Shown: one piece after another, positions 32,974 through 42,145 of the stretch | How positions within the stretch are numbered: position 1 is the first letter of the stretch | How the letters are laid out: each line of letters starts with the position of its first letter | NCBI RefSeq assembly: GCF_004916975.1 | Contig: NZ_STGQ01000001.1 | Coordinates: forward strand, 3,341,674-3,405,673 | Length of the DNA stretch: 64,000 bases | From: Paenibacillus dokdonensis | GTDB taxonomy: Bacteria; Bacillota; Bacilli; Paenibacillales; Paenibacillaceae | Reading direction: 5' to 3' | Position numbers and translations under genes: made by a program | The notes under the pieces: generated by a model | Databases searched by the model: none | Seen by the model: the letters and a program-made list of their open reading frames with translations, nothing else | Told to the model about the DNA's origin: nothing

Positions 32974-33466
32974 ATCCGTATTCTCCTTCATAGATCTTTT
33001 TGAACGTTTTTCGTGCCCGATATAATTCCGTCTTAATCCGCTCGGCCTTCAAATTCATCAAACTGCCTATTTCCTCATAGGACAAACCCATTTCGTACTT
33101 CAAAATGAGCAGCTGCTTGTATTTATGCGGTATCTGATTCAGAAGTGCCCTGACCTCCAGACTCTTCTCCTGTCTTAAATACTCGCTTTCCGGGGAATGT
33201 TCATCCTGCAGGGACACCGATTCGATCGAAACCGTCTTTCCTCTTCTTGCTTCTTTCCTGTATAGATCATAGTATTTATGGGTGGCCACCTTAAAAAGCC
33301 AAGACATGAATTTGGCCGGATCGATTGCTTCCACATGCGCGATACCCTGCATCAGGGTATCCTGTACGATTTCTTCAGCATCAGGCGAACGCGCGCCGAT
33401 CCGGATTAAATAACGCTTGATGACATTTCCCCTTTGGATCAATTGTTTGATTAATGCCTCATCGAT
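32963..33466 (-). CDS. ECF-type RNA polymerase sigma factor with probable ATC start
   Basis: About 167 residues. Region 2 (SPDAEEIVQDTLMQGIAHVEAIDPAKFMSWLFKVATHKYYDLYRKEARR) and region 4 (LLNQIPHKYKQLLILKYEMGLSYEEIGSLMNLKAERIKTELYRARKTFK) are clear. The protein sequence should begin [M]DEALIKQL, but the codon there is ATC (33466), preceded by another ATC (33469). AAAGGAG lies 9 and 6 nt upstream respectively, and no ATG, GTG or TTG occurs near it in frame. An ECF-like promoter lies just upstream. Translation of the anti-sigma factor is coupled. Confidence 0.75.
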   Translation of the reverse strand: MDEALIKQLIQRGNVIKRYLIRIGARSPDAEEIVQDTLMQGIAHVEAIDPAKFMSWLFKVATHKYYDLYRKEARRGKTVSIESVSLQDEHSPESEYLRQEKSLEVRALLNQIPHKYKQLLILKYEMGLSYEEIGSLMNLKAERIKTELYRARKTFKKIYEGEYGYEP

Positions 33467-33580
33467 GATTGCCCGCTCCTTTCTACTGACATAACGAAGA
33501 AAAAGACTCCTATGTATACAAGAAAACAAAAATGTTGAACAAAAATAGCCGGTTCTTCTGATTTCAGCACAACGCAAAAA

Positions 33581-33623
33581 ACCGCCGTTCATTGGATTTC
33601 CACGAAACCCAATCAACAGCGGT
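33581..33623 (-). terminator. Terminator after spo0A
   Basis: A long near-perfect stem (accgctgttgattgg / ccaatgaacggcggt) followed by TTTTTT on the minus strand. Confidence 0.9.
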
Positions 33624-33699
33624 CTTAGACAAGCTTATCATAAAAAGCTTGCATTGATTTACATAAAATACGTTTGCTCGTTCAATGCCCCTAACCCTT

Positions 33700-34506
33700 T
33701 CAACTAACCTTATGCTCGATTCTCAGCTTGTCTGCGACCATCGCGATGAACTCGCTATTGGTGGGCTTGGACTTGCTGATGTTGATGGTGTAGCCAAACA
33801 GGTGGCTGATGGAATCGATGTTGCCGCGCGTCCATGCTACTTCAATCGCATGACGGATGGCGCGTTCCACGCGGGAAGGCGTCGTTTTGAATTTTTCGGC
33901 GATGGCGGGATACAGCGTTTTGGTGATGGCACCCAATATTTCAATATTGTTGTACACCATGGTGATCGCCTCGCGCAAATATTGATATCCTTTAATATGC
34001 GCTGGAACACCGATTTCATGTATGATTGAAGTGATATTGGCGTCCAAATTTTTTCCTTTTGCCATTGGAACGACGTTGGACTTGATGGAAGAACTCATGC
34101 TGAGATTTCCAGTCGTTACACTCTGCTGTCCTACAAGCTGACGAATCCGGCTCGCAAGAACTTCCATATCAAACGGCTTAAGAATGTAATAAGAAGCTCC
34201 AAGCTGTACGGCCCGCTGAGTGATGTTCTCTTGGCCGAAAGCAGTCAGCATAATGATTTTGGGCTGTGGTGACAAATTCATTTCACGCAAGCGCTCAAGA
34301 ACACCCAATCCGTCCAGATGCGGCATAATGATGTCCAAAATCAGCACATCCGGAATTTTTCTGGAATCACTTATCATATTAAGTACTTCCTCGCCATTAT
34401 AGGCGATTCCCGTAACCATCATATCTTCTTGCTCCGTAATGTACTCAGCAAGCAAATTTGTGAATTCACGGTTGTCATCTGCCAACAAAACCTCGATTTT
34501 TTGCAC
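33700..34506 (-). CDS. spo0A: Sporulation master regulator Spo0A
   Basis: The response regulator at the end of the phosphorelay, controlling entry into sporulation. 268 residues from GTG at 34506, with AAGGAGG 9 nt upstream. Receiver domain 1-~125: acidic pair Asp10/Asp11, phosphoacceptor in [12 protein letters not shown] (Asp58), Thr in MLTAFGQ and Lys in YYILKPFD. The DNA-binding Spo0A_C domain covers ~155-268 ([62 protein letters not shown]). Downstream of spoIVB, as in all Bacillales, but separated by a terminator and an autoregulated promoter region. Confidence 0.98.
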   Translation of the reverse strand: MQKIEVLLADDNREFTNLLAEYITEQEDMMVTGIAYNGEEVLNMISDSRKIPDVLILDIIMPHLDGLGVLERLREMNLSPQPKIIMLTAFGQENITQRAVQLGASYYILKPFDMEVLASRIRQLVGQQSVTTGNLSMSSSIKSNVVPMAKGKNLDANITSIIHEIGVPAHIKGYQYLREAITMVYNNIEILGAITKTLYPAIAEKFKTTPSRVERAIRHAIEVAWTRGNIDSISHLFGYTINISKSKPTNSEFIAMVADKLRIEHKVS

Positions 34507-34555
34507 TGGCTGCTTCCTCCTTAGAATCATTATCCAATTTTTTTTGTCTGAAATA

Positions 34556-34593
34556 GTTTTCGACATTCGAATTTAAATTCCTTCTGTCGAAAA
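34556..34593 (-). promoter_or_regulatory. Spo0A promoter: sigma-H-like boxes and two 0A boxes
   Basis: On the minus strand GAAGGAATT (34584-34576), 11 nt, GTCGAAAAC (34564-34556) fits sigma H. Two inverted TGTCGAAAA sequences, each containing the TGTCGAA core of the Spo0A box, lie at 34565-34557 (minus) and 34585-34593 (plus), bracketing those boxes. This suggests sigma-H-driven expression under direct Spo0A autoregulation, as in B. subtilis. Confidence 0.65.
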
Positions 34594-34680
34594 TTATTTT
34601 TGTTTATTTTTTTTCAATATTGATTTATAATAAATATTTTTATTCAAAATACTATGTATTTCTAGCTAATACGACAAAAA

Positions 34681-34708
34681 ATCTTAAGGCTCAGCTGGCC
34701 TTAAGATT
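34681..34708 (-). terminator. Terminator overlapping the end of spoIVB
   Basis: A 10-bp stem (atcttaaggc / gccttaagat) with an 8-nt loop, followed by TTTTTTGTC on the minus strand. It includes the spoIVB stop codon. Confidence 0.85.
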
Positions 34709-36025
34709 TGATGTATCTTTCGTGTTATTGGGAATCACGCCGGAGTCCTGAAGCATCCATTCAATAAAACAGCCATAACCGGACTTCGGATCATTCACAA
34801 ACACATGCGTGACAGCTCCGATTAGCTTTCCATCCTGCACGATTGGACTTCCGCTCATCCCTTGTACGATACCGCCTGTTTTTTCGATAAGTCTTGGATC
34901 TGTAATCCGGATCACCAAGCCTTTGGTGGCTGGGGTATCCTGTTTGGCTACGTGAACGATATTAACCTTGAATTTCTCAACCTGCTGGCCATCCACAACC
35001 GTCAGAATTTCAGCAGGGCCTTCTTTTACATCTTGAGAAAAAGCAACAGGTATTCCTTCTTTATAAAGGCTGTAATCAGGGTTATGCTTCATTTTCCCGA
35101 AGATACCGAAATGGGTGTTTCGCTCAATGCTGCCCAAAATTTTGCTGTCCTTCAGAAAGTGGGCTCTTTTCTCACCGGGCTCTCCATCCTGAGATTTAGA
35201 AATGGATGTAACGCTGGACTGAAGGATCTCACCACTGCCGACGGTAATAGGTGTTTGGGTATTCATGTCGGTAATCACATGCCCCAGAGCTCCATATACA
35301 CCTTGATCAGGGGCATAGAAGGTCAGGGTCCCCACTCCTGCAGCAGAATCCCGGATATACAGGCCCAGTCTCCACTTACCTTCGCTTTGGTCGTAAGCCG
35401 GTGTTAACTTGGTCTTCATGACCTTATCCCCACGTTTAAAAGTAATCTCAAGGGGCCTTTTCGCTTTGCCCGCATCCTCTACAACCTGAGCCACTTTGGT
35501 AATATCCTGAAGTGACTCACCGTTCATATGCGTCATTAAATCACCGAGCTGAATACCTGCATTTTCTCCGGGGGAAACTCTGGTTGTTGGATCAATATGC
35601 ACCAAATGGTGACCCACCACTAAAATGCCGGCTGATTTCACCTTCACACCAATCGTTTGTCCTCCAGGTATGACTTTAAGGCCAGGAATCACATGAATCT
35701 GTACAGTTTTAAAAGGAATCTTGCCAAACAGCTTAAGCGTTAACTTGGCACTGCCGCTCTGCTGGGGGAGCAGCTGCAGCGGATGCTGCCGTGTGACTTT
35801 ATAGGTTGGAGAAGCAGATCCATTCAACTGCAGCACATCTGGACGATCCACCGTCGCCTGTGCCGCCACCGGCATGGCCAATTGAACGGAGTTCGTTTCG
35901 CCAGCGAACATTTTGATCTCACTGGGGATGGACTTAAAGCTTTGCACAGGTGCAGTGATACATAAAAAGCACAGAAAGAAGACAACGAAAAGACCGAGCA
36001 ATTTATTCCTGAGGCTGGAGTTCAA
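34691..36025 (-). CDS. spoIVB: SpoIVB serine peptidase (family S55)
   Basis: A signalling protease made in the forespore and secreted into the space between membranes; it cleaves SpoIVFA to trigger pro-sigma-K processing. 444 residues. A membrane segment/signal is at ~9-28, and a PDZ domain at ~120-205 (VGHHLVHIDPTTRVSPGENAGIQLGDLMTHMNGESL). The catalytic residues are His249 (GALGHVITD), Asp376 (ITDPRLI) and Ser391 (GMSGSP). Length and layout fit the family (~425 residues). Between recN and spo0A, the conserved position. Confidence 0.95.
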   Translation of the reverse strand: MNSSLRNKLLGLFVVFFLCFLCITAPVQSFKSIPSEIKMFAGETNSVQLAMPVAAQATVDRPDVLQLNGSASPTYKVTRQHPLQLLPQQSGSAKLTLKLFGKIPFKTVQIHVIPGLKVIPGGQTIGVKVKSAGILVVGHHLVHIDPTTRVSPGENAGIQLGDLMTHMNGESLQDITKVAQVVEDAGKAKRPLEITFKRGDKVMKTKLTPAYDQSEGKWRLGLYIRDSAAGVGTLTFYAPDQGVYGALGHVITDMNTQTPITVGSGEILQSSVTSISKSQDGEPGEKRAHFLKDSKILGSIERNTHFGIFGKMKHNPDYSLYKEGIPVAFSQDVKEGPAEILTVVDGQQVEKFKVNIVHVAKQDTPATKGLVIRITDPRLIEKTGGIVQGMSGSPIVQDGKLIGAVTHVFVNDPKSGYGCFIEWMLQDSGVIPNNTKDTSNLKAS

Positions 36026-36130
36026 TGGCTGTCACGCTCCCTTTTGCTTCTTTCGCTTGACGAAAAAGGTGGTCGCCAATTGCGTACCTTTAAGATTACC
36101 CTGCCCCCAGGCTTTTATTACTGTCAATCA

Positions 36131-37867
36131 TTACTCTGGTGCGGTTTTGGCAGCTTTCCGTTCCTCCGCCAGCTTCAGCATATCTTGGGCATGATGGAGT
36201 GTCTTTTCGGTAATTTCAACACCACCCAGCATACGTGCAAGCTCTTCAACACGGCCACGTTCGGAAAGCTCTTCAACCCGCGTCATCGTACGATTACCCT
36301 CAATATTTTTCTCGATCAGATATTGGTGATCCGCCATGCAAGCAACCTGCGGCAAATGTGTAATGGAGAAGACCTGACAGTTTTCAGCAAGCTTATCCAG
36401 CTTTTCGGCAATGGACTGCGCCGCTCTGCCGCTCACGCCTGTGTCGACCTCATCAAAAATCAGCACAGGGATACGGTCATGTCTCGCAAAAATGCTTTTC
36501 ATGGCCAGCATCATTCTGGAGAGCTCGCCACCCGATGCAATTTTGCTCAGCGGACGCAGCGGCTCACCCGGATTGGGTGATATCATGAACTCTGCTGTAT
36601 CAATTCCTTGGCGCGTCAGTTTGATTTTTCGGCCATTGATTTCGGCACCTTTGGGATCCTCAATACGGTCTAATCTAACCTCGAGTGAGGTTCTTTCCAT
36701 GTGAAGATCCTTCAATTCCCTCTCGACCTGTCCGGCCAGATCTGCGGCGCACATTTGACGCGCCTCGCTTAGCTCCTGTGCCGTCCCGATCAGATCTCCG
36801 AGCATCACATCACGGCGGGACTGAAGCTCCTCCAGACGCTCGTCCTTGTTTTCCAGGGCATTGGTCTCCTGAAAAACATTATTGTAATACGCGAGAATTT
36901 CATCCACGCTATCCCCATATTTCCGTCGCAATGAGGCTATCAGATCAAGCCGCTGTTCCACCTCATCTAAGCGCTCCGGATTGAATTCAACCTCATCCCG
37001 GTAATCACGAAGCTGAAATGCAGCATCCTCAAGCTGGTAATAAGCCGATTGGAGCTGCTCCAAAATAGGCTTCAATTCCTTCTCATCGTATTGCACTACA
37101 TCCTCAAGCCGGGATACTGCTGTGCTGATCGTCCCCAGTCCCTGCTGACCATAGATCAGATCATATGCACCTGAAACAGAATCCATCATTTTCTCACTAT
37201 GGGATAGCTTGACCCGTTCTTCCAAAAGCCATTCATCCTCACCGGACTTTAAGGAAGCAGCGGAAATCTCCTCAAGCTGGAAACGGTAAAGATCCAGCAT
37301 TTGATAGGTCTTTTGGCTGTTGCTCATCAGTTCACGATATTCTTTTTCAATCTTGGAGAACGACGCATACTTTTCTTGATAAAGCTTCTTAACCGGCCCA
37401 ATGACGGCCTCACCGTATGTATCGAGAAGATGCAAATGACGGTCAGCACGCATCAGGTTCTGATGCTCATGCTGGCCGTGTATATTAATCAGCTGCTCCC
37501 CAATTTCCCGAAGCATCGTCAAATTCACAAGCTGCCCATTGATACGTGAAGTGCTTTTCCCTTGACTCGTCACTTCCCTGCGGATAATTAAATGCTCCTC
37601 AGGATCGGCCTTGATACCGAGTTGCTCCAGAGCAATCCATACGGGATGATTGTAATGAAGCTCAAACATTGCCTCAATCTCGGCTTTATCGCAGCCATAC
37701 CGGATCAAATCGGCAGAGCCCCTGCCTCCGGCAATGAGCCCCAAAGCATCAATGACAATCGACTTACCAGCTCCCGTTTCCCCGGTAAGAACATGAAACC
37801 CTGCATGAAATGACACATCCACCGCTTCAATCACGGCCAAATTACGGATACTTAATGTCATCAGCAT
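36131..37867 (-). CDS. recN: DNA repair protein RecN
   Basis: An SMC-like ATPase acting early at double-strand breaks. 578 residues: Walker A GETGAGKS (~30-37) with the N-terminal head, two long coiled-coil stretches (~150-240 and ~270-370), then signature SGGELSRMMLA and Walker B VLIFDEVDTGVSG, followed by the HLPQVA switch region. GGAGGTG precedes the ATG by about 11 nt. Part of the conserved dxs-tlyA-argR-recN-spoIVB string, and placed 150 bp after argR. Confidence 0.95.
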   Translation of the reverse strand: MLMTLSIRNLAVIEAVDVSFHAGFHVLTGETGAGKSIVIDALGLIAGGRGSADLIRYGCDKAEIEAMFELHYNHPVWIALEQLGIKADPEEHLIIRREVTSQGKSTSRINGQLVNLTMLREIGEQLINIHGQHEHQNLMRADRHLHLLDTYGEAVIGPVKKLYQEKYASFSKIEKEYRELMSNSQKTYQMLDLYRFQLEEISAASLKSGEDEWLLEERVKLSHSEKMMDSVSGAYDLIYGQQGLGTISTAVSRLEDVVQYDEKELKPILEQLQSAYYQLEDAAFQLRDYRDEVEFNPERLDEVEQRLDLIASLRRKYGDSVDEILAYYNNVFQETNALENKDERLEELQSRRDVMLGDLIGTAQELSEARQMCAADLAGQVERELKDLHMERTSLEVRLDRIEDPKGAEINGRKIKLTRQGIDTAEFMISPNPGEPLRPLSKIASGGELSRMMLAMKSIFARHDRIPVLIFDEVDTGVSGRAAQSIAEKLDKLAENCQVFSITHLPQVACMADHQYLIEKNIEGNRTMTRVEELSERGRVEELARMLGGVEITEKTLHHAQDMLKLAEERKAAKTAPE

Positions 37868-37915
37868 CTAAAAAAGCACCTCCCATTTATGCGCCCATCG
37901 CTGATATTAAGAAAA

Positions 37916-37929
37916 ACGTCGATCGACGT
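37916..37929. repeat. 14-bp perfect palindrome between argR and recN
   Basis: ACGTCGATCGACGT is fully self-complementary with no loop. It lies ~50 bp upstream of the recN start (minus strand). With the nearby inverted gatatcagga...tctgatatc (37974-38017), the 150-bp gap is rich in dyad symmetry. It could be a protein-binding site or a processing hairpin; no function assigned. Confidence 0.4.
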
Positions 37930-38017
37930 ACTCTCTAAGGAGACAGACCGCGCTTAGATGTTGTTTTTCTTGCGATATCAGGAAGCTCTTGCTTCGAATT
38001 TTATACTTTCTGATATC

Positions 38018-38467
38018 TTAAGAAATATAGCTCATGATTAGCTCAACCAGACTTTCACTGTCTTCATTGGTCCGGCAGATCATCAGAATCGTATCATCAC
38101 CGCATATGGTTCCCATAATCTGGTTCCATTCCATATTATCGAGCAGAACCGCAATAGCGTTAGCCGTCCCCGGTAAAGCTTTCATAACAACCAGATTGTT
38201 TGTGTAATCGATATGGACAAAGTTATCCACAAGCGCACGTTTCAGCTTCTGAACCGGATTATAACGCTGGTCGGTAGGCAGGGAATATTTATATCTTCCG
38301 TCGTCCATCGGCACTTTGATCAGCAGAAGCTCCTTGATGTCTCTCGATACCGTTGCCTGGGTTACCTGAAAGCCAGCAGAACGCAGTGCCTCTACCAGCT
38401 CATCTTGCGTTTCAATTTCCTGTTGAGTAATGATTTCCCGAATTTTAATATGTCTTAGACCTTTCAT
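38018..38467 (-). CDS. argR: Arginine repressor ArgR/AhrC
   Basis: A hexameric arginine-responsive regulator that represses arginine synthesis and activates catabolism. 149 residues, the family length. The N-terminal winged helix ([48 protein letters not shown]) and the C-terminal oligomerisation/arginine-binding domain with [13 protein letters not shown] and [12 protein letters not shown] are clear. CAGGAGG lies 6 nt before the ATG. In the ispA-dxs-tlyA-argR-recN string. Confidence 0.96.
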   Translation of the reverse strand: MKGLRHIKIREIITQQEIETQDELVEALRSAGFQVTQATVSRDIKELLLIKVPMDDGRYKYSLPTDQRYNPVQKLKRALVDNFVHIDYTNNLVVMKALPGTANAIAVLLDNMEWNQIMGTICGDDTILMICRTNEDSESLVELIMSYIS

Positions 38468-38493
38468 AAGAACCTCCTGAAAAAAACTTATAT

Positions 38494-38976
38494 TTATTCA
38501 TCATATCCATTAGAGTCCTCTTCATCCCAATCAAAATGAATGCATGCAACCTCATCATTGTCCACATCCACATACAGCACTCCGCCACAGCCCGGATAGA
38601 GCAGAAAATAAGGCAGAAGCCGATCCCTGATCGAGCTTCCCGTCCAGTCCATGGGGAGCCGGCTTCGGGCAACTTTGACCAGATACAGAGTATTTTCATC
38701 ATTCCTGACAATAAAATCAATAAACAAGCGGCTGTAAAAATCCTCTCCGTCCACATCAAACCAAAGGGGGATTTTAATTTTACCGCCCAATACTTCATAC
38801 CCCGCTCTCTCCAGCATATCTACGGCCGGATGATCAGGTATTTCTTCGTTTATAGGCATTTCCGGCACACGGGCAGGCAGTGGCTTGAATAGCCAATTCC
38901 TTAGCCCATTAGCAATCCAGATCAATAACAGCAATCCAATAAGAAGCATGACGAGCCAATCCGCCCGTTCCCCCAT
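38494..38976 (-). CDS. Membrane-anchored protein of unknown function, possible nuclease-like fold
   Basis: About 160 residues from ATG 38976 (GAGG 8 nt upstream). One N-terminal membrane segment ([19 protein letters not shown], ~7-25), a short linker, then a cytosolic domain. Its core ([23 protein letters not shown]) has the spacing hydrophobic-Asp-x-hydrophobic ... Tyr-x-Val-Lys that recalls the PD-(D/E)XK nuclease core, but the second acidic residue is not obvious. The tail is strongly acidic ([12 protein letters not shown]). Not recognised; between tlyA and argR, 26 bp before the latter. Confidence 0.6.
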   Translation of the reverse strand: MGERADWLVMLLIGLLLLIWIANGLRNWLFKPLPARVPEMPINEEIPDHPAVDMLERAGYEVLGGKIKIPLWFDVDGEDFYSRLFIDFIVRNDENTLYLVKVARSRLPMDWTGSSIRDRLLPYFLLYPGCGGVLYVDVDNDEVACIHFDWDEEDSNGYDE

Positions 38977-39183
38977 CCCGATCACCTCATGGTTCTATTC
39001 GCGGGAAAAGAAGAAATTCCTTTTTTTATTAACATGGATGCATCTTGTTTGCGCCTTACGTTATTTTCTATAGGACCATACGTATTACTGCATAAAGATA
39101 ATTTCAAGTACATTATATCCCAAACAGACGTTCTCCTCAAACTCATTTTTGTATGCTTCGGAAAAATAGCCTGGAAAGAAAAG

Positions 39184-39206
39184 AAACTCATCACTTGGAT
39201 GAGTTT
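39184..39206 (-). terminator. Terminator overlapping the tlyA stop
   Basis: A 9-bp stem (aaactcatc / gatgagttt) followed by CTTTTCTTTCC on the minus strand; the tlyA stop codon lies in the hairpin. Confidence 0.7.
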
Positions 39207-40051
39207 CCCGTAAATGTATTCGAGGCTTGAGCCACAATGTCATTAACGATTGCCTGGAGCTTGGAATCAAACCCTTCTGAAGACTCCACTTCTGCTGATT
39301 CATCTTCATCTGGCAAATGCCAGTGTGCCAAAAATTCAATATTCCCTTCACCACCGGTAATCGGCGAGAAGGTCAACCCTTTCAGCACGAATCCAAGGTC
39401 ATGAGCAAAGGAAAGAATGTTCATCAGTACTTCCCGGTGGACGGCTGGTTCACGAACCACGCCGGATTTGCCGACCTTTTCCCGGCCTGCTTCGAATTGC
39501 GGCTTAATAAGAGCTGCCACGTCCCCCGGACGTTTCAGCAGCGCCTTTAACGGTGGCAGAATAATCCGGAGGGAAATGAAGGACACATCAATACTCGCAA
39601 AATTGGGTTCAGGTCCCTTCAAATCTTCAGGTGTCATATAGCGGAAATTCGTTTTTTCCATCACATTAACCCTGTCATCATTACGCAGAGACCAGTCCAG
39701 CTGATTCGAGCCTACATCGATAGCGTAAACATAATCGGCACCATGTTGAAGGGCACAATCCGTAAAACCACCCGTGGAGGAACCGATATCCAGCATGGTT
39801 CTGCCTGCCATATCGATGTCAAAGGTACGAATGGCTTTCTCCAGCTTTAATCCTCCGCGGCTGACGTACGGATGCACGGCACCTTTTACACGGATGACCG
39901 TTTCCCTGGGGATTTTCATTCCTGCTTTTTCAATGCGTTCCTCATTTGCCAAGACCAATCCAGCCATAATGGCTGCCTTGGCCTTTTCGCGGCTTTCATA
40001 AAATCCCTGCTCAACCAGCAGGATATCAATCCGTTCTTTTGGCGAATTCAT
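39191..40051 (-). CDS. tlyA: TlyA-family rRNA 2'-O-methyltransferase
   Basis: 286 residues. An S4 RNA-binding domain (RIDILLVEQGFYESREKAKAAIMAGLV, ~7-33) precedes an FtsJ-like SAM methyltransferase domain with motif I LDIGSSTGGFTDCAL (~84-98), AIDVGSNQLDW and the catalytic lysines (VSRGGLKL; ALIKPQFE). In mycobacteria TlyA methylates 16S and 23S rRNA; the B. subtilis counterpart YqxC is less studied, so the rRNA target is a family inference. AGGAGATAAAC precedes the ATG. Confidence 0.92.
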   Translation of the reverse strand: MNSPKERIDILLVEQGFYESREKAKAAIMAGLVLANEERIEKAGMKIPRETVIRVKGAVHPYVSRGGLKLEKAIRTFDIDMAGRTMLDIGSSTGGFTDCALQHGADYVYAIDVGSNQLDWSLRNDDRVNVMEKTNFRYMTPEDLKGPEPNFASIDVSFISLRIILPPLKALLKRPGDVAALIKPQFEAGREKVGKSGVVREPAVHREVLMNILSFAHDLGFVLKGLTFSPITGGEGNIEFLAHWHLPDEDESAEVESSEGFDSKLQAIVNDIVAQASNTFTGNSSK

Positions 40052-40075
40052 GTTTATCTCCTGATCTGTTTCCCA

Positions 40076-41983
40076 TTACGAAGAGAATCCCGTCTTACCC
40101 ATCCCAAAAGTATGCAGCGACATCAGCTTCTTCAGCTCCGCACATACACCTTCAGCAGTCAATCCGGTTTCTTCACGTTGTTCTTTTACGCTACCATGTT
40201 CAATAAAACGATCCGGAACTCCCATCAGGGAAACTCTTGTATCAAAAATATGCTTGGAGGCGTAAAATTCCAGTACCGCACTGCCGAGACTTCCCGCTTC
40301 GCACACTTCCTCAAGAACAATCATATTTGTATGACTGTTTGCCAGTTCAACCAGCATATCCTCATCGAGCGGCTTTAAGAAACGGGCATTTACGACACGC
40401 AGATTAATACCTTCGCGTTTCAATTGTTCAGCTGCCTCGAGGGCAACTTGAACCATAGGGCCACTCGCCAATACAGCATAGCCTTCGCCCTCACGGACCG
40501 TTTCCCACTTACCTATCGGAATGGGTACAAGCTTCTCATCCAGAGGCACACCAAGACCATTAATCCGCGGATAACGGTAAGCGATCGGGCCATCGTCATA
40601 ATCAAGCGCCGTTTTCATCATATGGCGCAGCTCGTTTTCATCCTTAGGCATCATCATGACCATATTCGGAAGATGCCGCATAAAAGCCACATCAAAAACG
40701 CCCTGATGCGTTTCCCCATCCGCACCAACAAAGCCTGCACGGTCAATGGCGAACATAACGTTCGCATTGTGCCTGCAAATATCATGCACGATTTGATCAT
40801 ATGCTCTTTGCATAAATGTTGAATACACCGCAAAAACAGGCTTCATGCCTTCCATCGCAAGTGCTGCGCACATCGTAGCCGCATGCTGTTCCGCAATACC
40901 AACGTCAATCATACGGCTAGAAAATACCTCACTGAAAGGAATCAGACCCGAGCCTTTCGACATTGCCGGTGTAACGGCTACAATTCTAGGATCCTGTTCT
41001 CCAAGCTCAATGAGCGTTTTGCCAAACACATCCGTATACATCGGATTACCAACAGATTTCAGCTCTTTACCCGATTCAATCTTGTAAGGGGAAATACCAT
41101 GCCATTTGTAGGAATCCGCTTCGGCCGGTTTATAGCCTTTGCCTTTGGTAGTCAGAACGTGAACAAAAACCGGTCCCCGCACGTTGTCGGCTTGTTTAAA
41201 CGTCTCAATCAGCTTTTGAGTGTCATGTCCGTCAACCGGTCCGAGGTACGTCAAACCAAGCTCTTCGAACAGAACACCCGGCACCATCATATATTTTAGG
41301 CTGTCCTTCAGGCGCGAGCCGGTTTTGGCCAGCATGCCGCCGATCGCCGGAATTTTCTTCAGCAGTATTTCAAGCTCATCCTTAGCCCGCAGATAATGGC
41401 GGTCAGAACGGATTTTGCTCAGATAATTATGCATCGCGCCTACATTCGGAGCGATGGACATTTCATTATCATTTAGTATGACCATCAGGTCTTTTTGCTC
41501 ATGTCCAATGTGATTCAAGGCTTCAAAAGCCATGCCACCCGTCAAAGCACCATCTCCGATGATAGCTACGACCTTATTCTTCTCTCCCTTGAAATCACGG
41601 GCAAGAGCCATACCCATGGCTGCAGACAGAGATGTGCTGCTGTGTCCGGCTTCCCAAACATCATGGTCGCTCTCATTTCTTTTTACAAAACCGCATAATC
41701 CCTTATATTTACGAAGGGTGTCAAATTGGTCCATCCGGCCGGTCAGCATCTTGTGCACATAAGCCTGATGACCGACATCAAAAATAAACTTATCACGTGG
41801 GCTGTCATAGCAGTAATGCAGGGCCAGCGTGAGCTCCACCACTCCCAAATTTGATGCAAGATGCCCTCCTGTCACAGACAGCTTCTCAATCAGAAATTGA
41901 CGGATTTCTGCCGCCAGAGAAGAGAGCTCTTCAACCGATAGAGATTTGATTTGATCAGGCTGATTAATTTGTGGAAGCAGCAC
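40076..41983 (-). CDS. dxs: 1-deoxy-D-xylulose-5-phosphate synthase
   Basis: The first enzyme of the MEP isoprenoid pathway, condensing pyruvate and glyceraldehyde-3-phosphate with ThDP. 635 residues from GTG 41983 (GGGGAG 6 nt upstream), beginning with the family sequence [14 protein letters not shown]. ThDP motif [29 protein letters not shown], the catalytic glutamate in [15 protein letters not shown], and the C-terminal transketolase domain are present. Next to ispA, so precursor and prenyl-chain steps are clustered. A TGATATAAT extended -10 at 42105-42113 may give dxs its own promoter. Confidence 0.95.
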   Translation of the reverse strand: MLLPQINQPDQIKSLSVEELSSLAAEIRQFLIEKLSVTGGHLASNLGVVELTLALHYCYDSPRDKFIFDVGHQAYVHKMLTGRMDQFDTLRKYKGLCGFVKRNESDHDVWEAGHSSTSLSAAMGMALARDFKGEKNKVVAIIGDGALTGGMAFEALNHIGHEQKDLMVILNDNEMSIAPNVGAMHNYLSKIRSDRHYLRAKDELEILLKKIPAIGGMLAKTGSRLKDSLKYMMVPGVLFEELGLTYLGPVDGHDTQKLIETFKQADNVRGPVFVHVLTTKGKGYKPAEADSYKWHGISPYKIESGKELKSVGNPMYTDVFGKTLIELGEQDPRIVAVTPAMSKGSGLIPFSEVFSSRMIDVGIAEQHAATMCAALAMEGMKPVFAVYSTFMQRAYDQIVHDICRHNANVMFAIDRAGFVGADGETHQGVFDVAFMRHLPNMVMMMPKDENELRHMMKTALDYDDGPIAYRYPRINGLGVPLDEKLVPIPIGKWETVREGEGYAVLASGPMVQVALEAAEQLKREGINLRVVNARFLKPLDEDMLVELANSHTNMIVLEEVCEAGSLGSAVLEFYASKHIFDTRVSLMGVPDRFIEHGSVKEQREETGLTAEGVCAELKKLMSLHTFGMGKTGFSS

Positions 41984-42104
41984 GTCAATCTCCCCGCTTT
42001 CCTTGATAGAATAAAATATTTTCATTAAGTACGGCTTCCATGTAAAAGCCTCTTTTCATTCATATGGTTACGCTTTCCTTACAGAAACAGCGATTCTTTT
42101 CGTC

Positions 42105-42113
42105 ATTATATCA
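42105..42113 (-). promoter_or_regulatory. Extended -10 promoter before dxs
   Basis: TGATATAAT on the minus strand, a perfect extended -10, in the 163-bp gap between ispA and dxs. TATGTT is the best -35 candidate at 17 nt and is poor. Confidence 0.5.
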
Positions 42114-42145
42114 CAAAACGTTACGCAAACATAAAATGATGCCGA

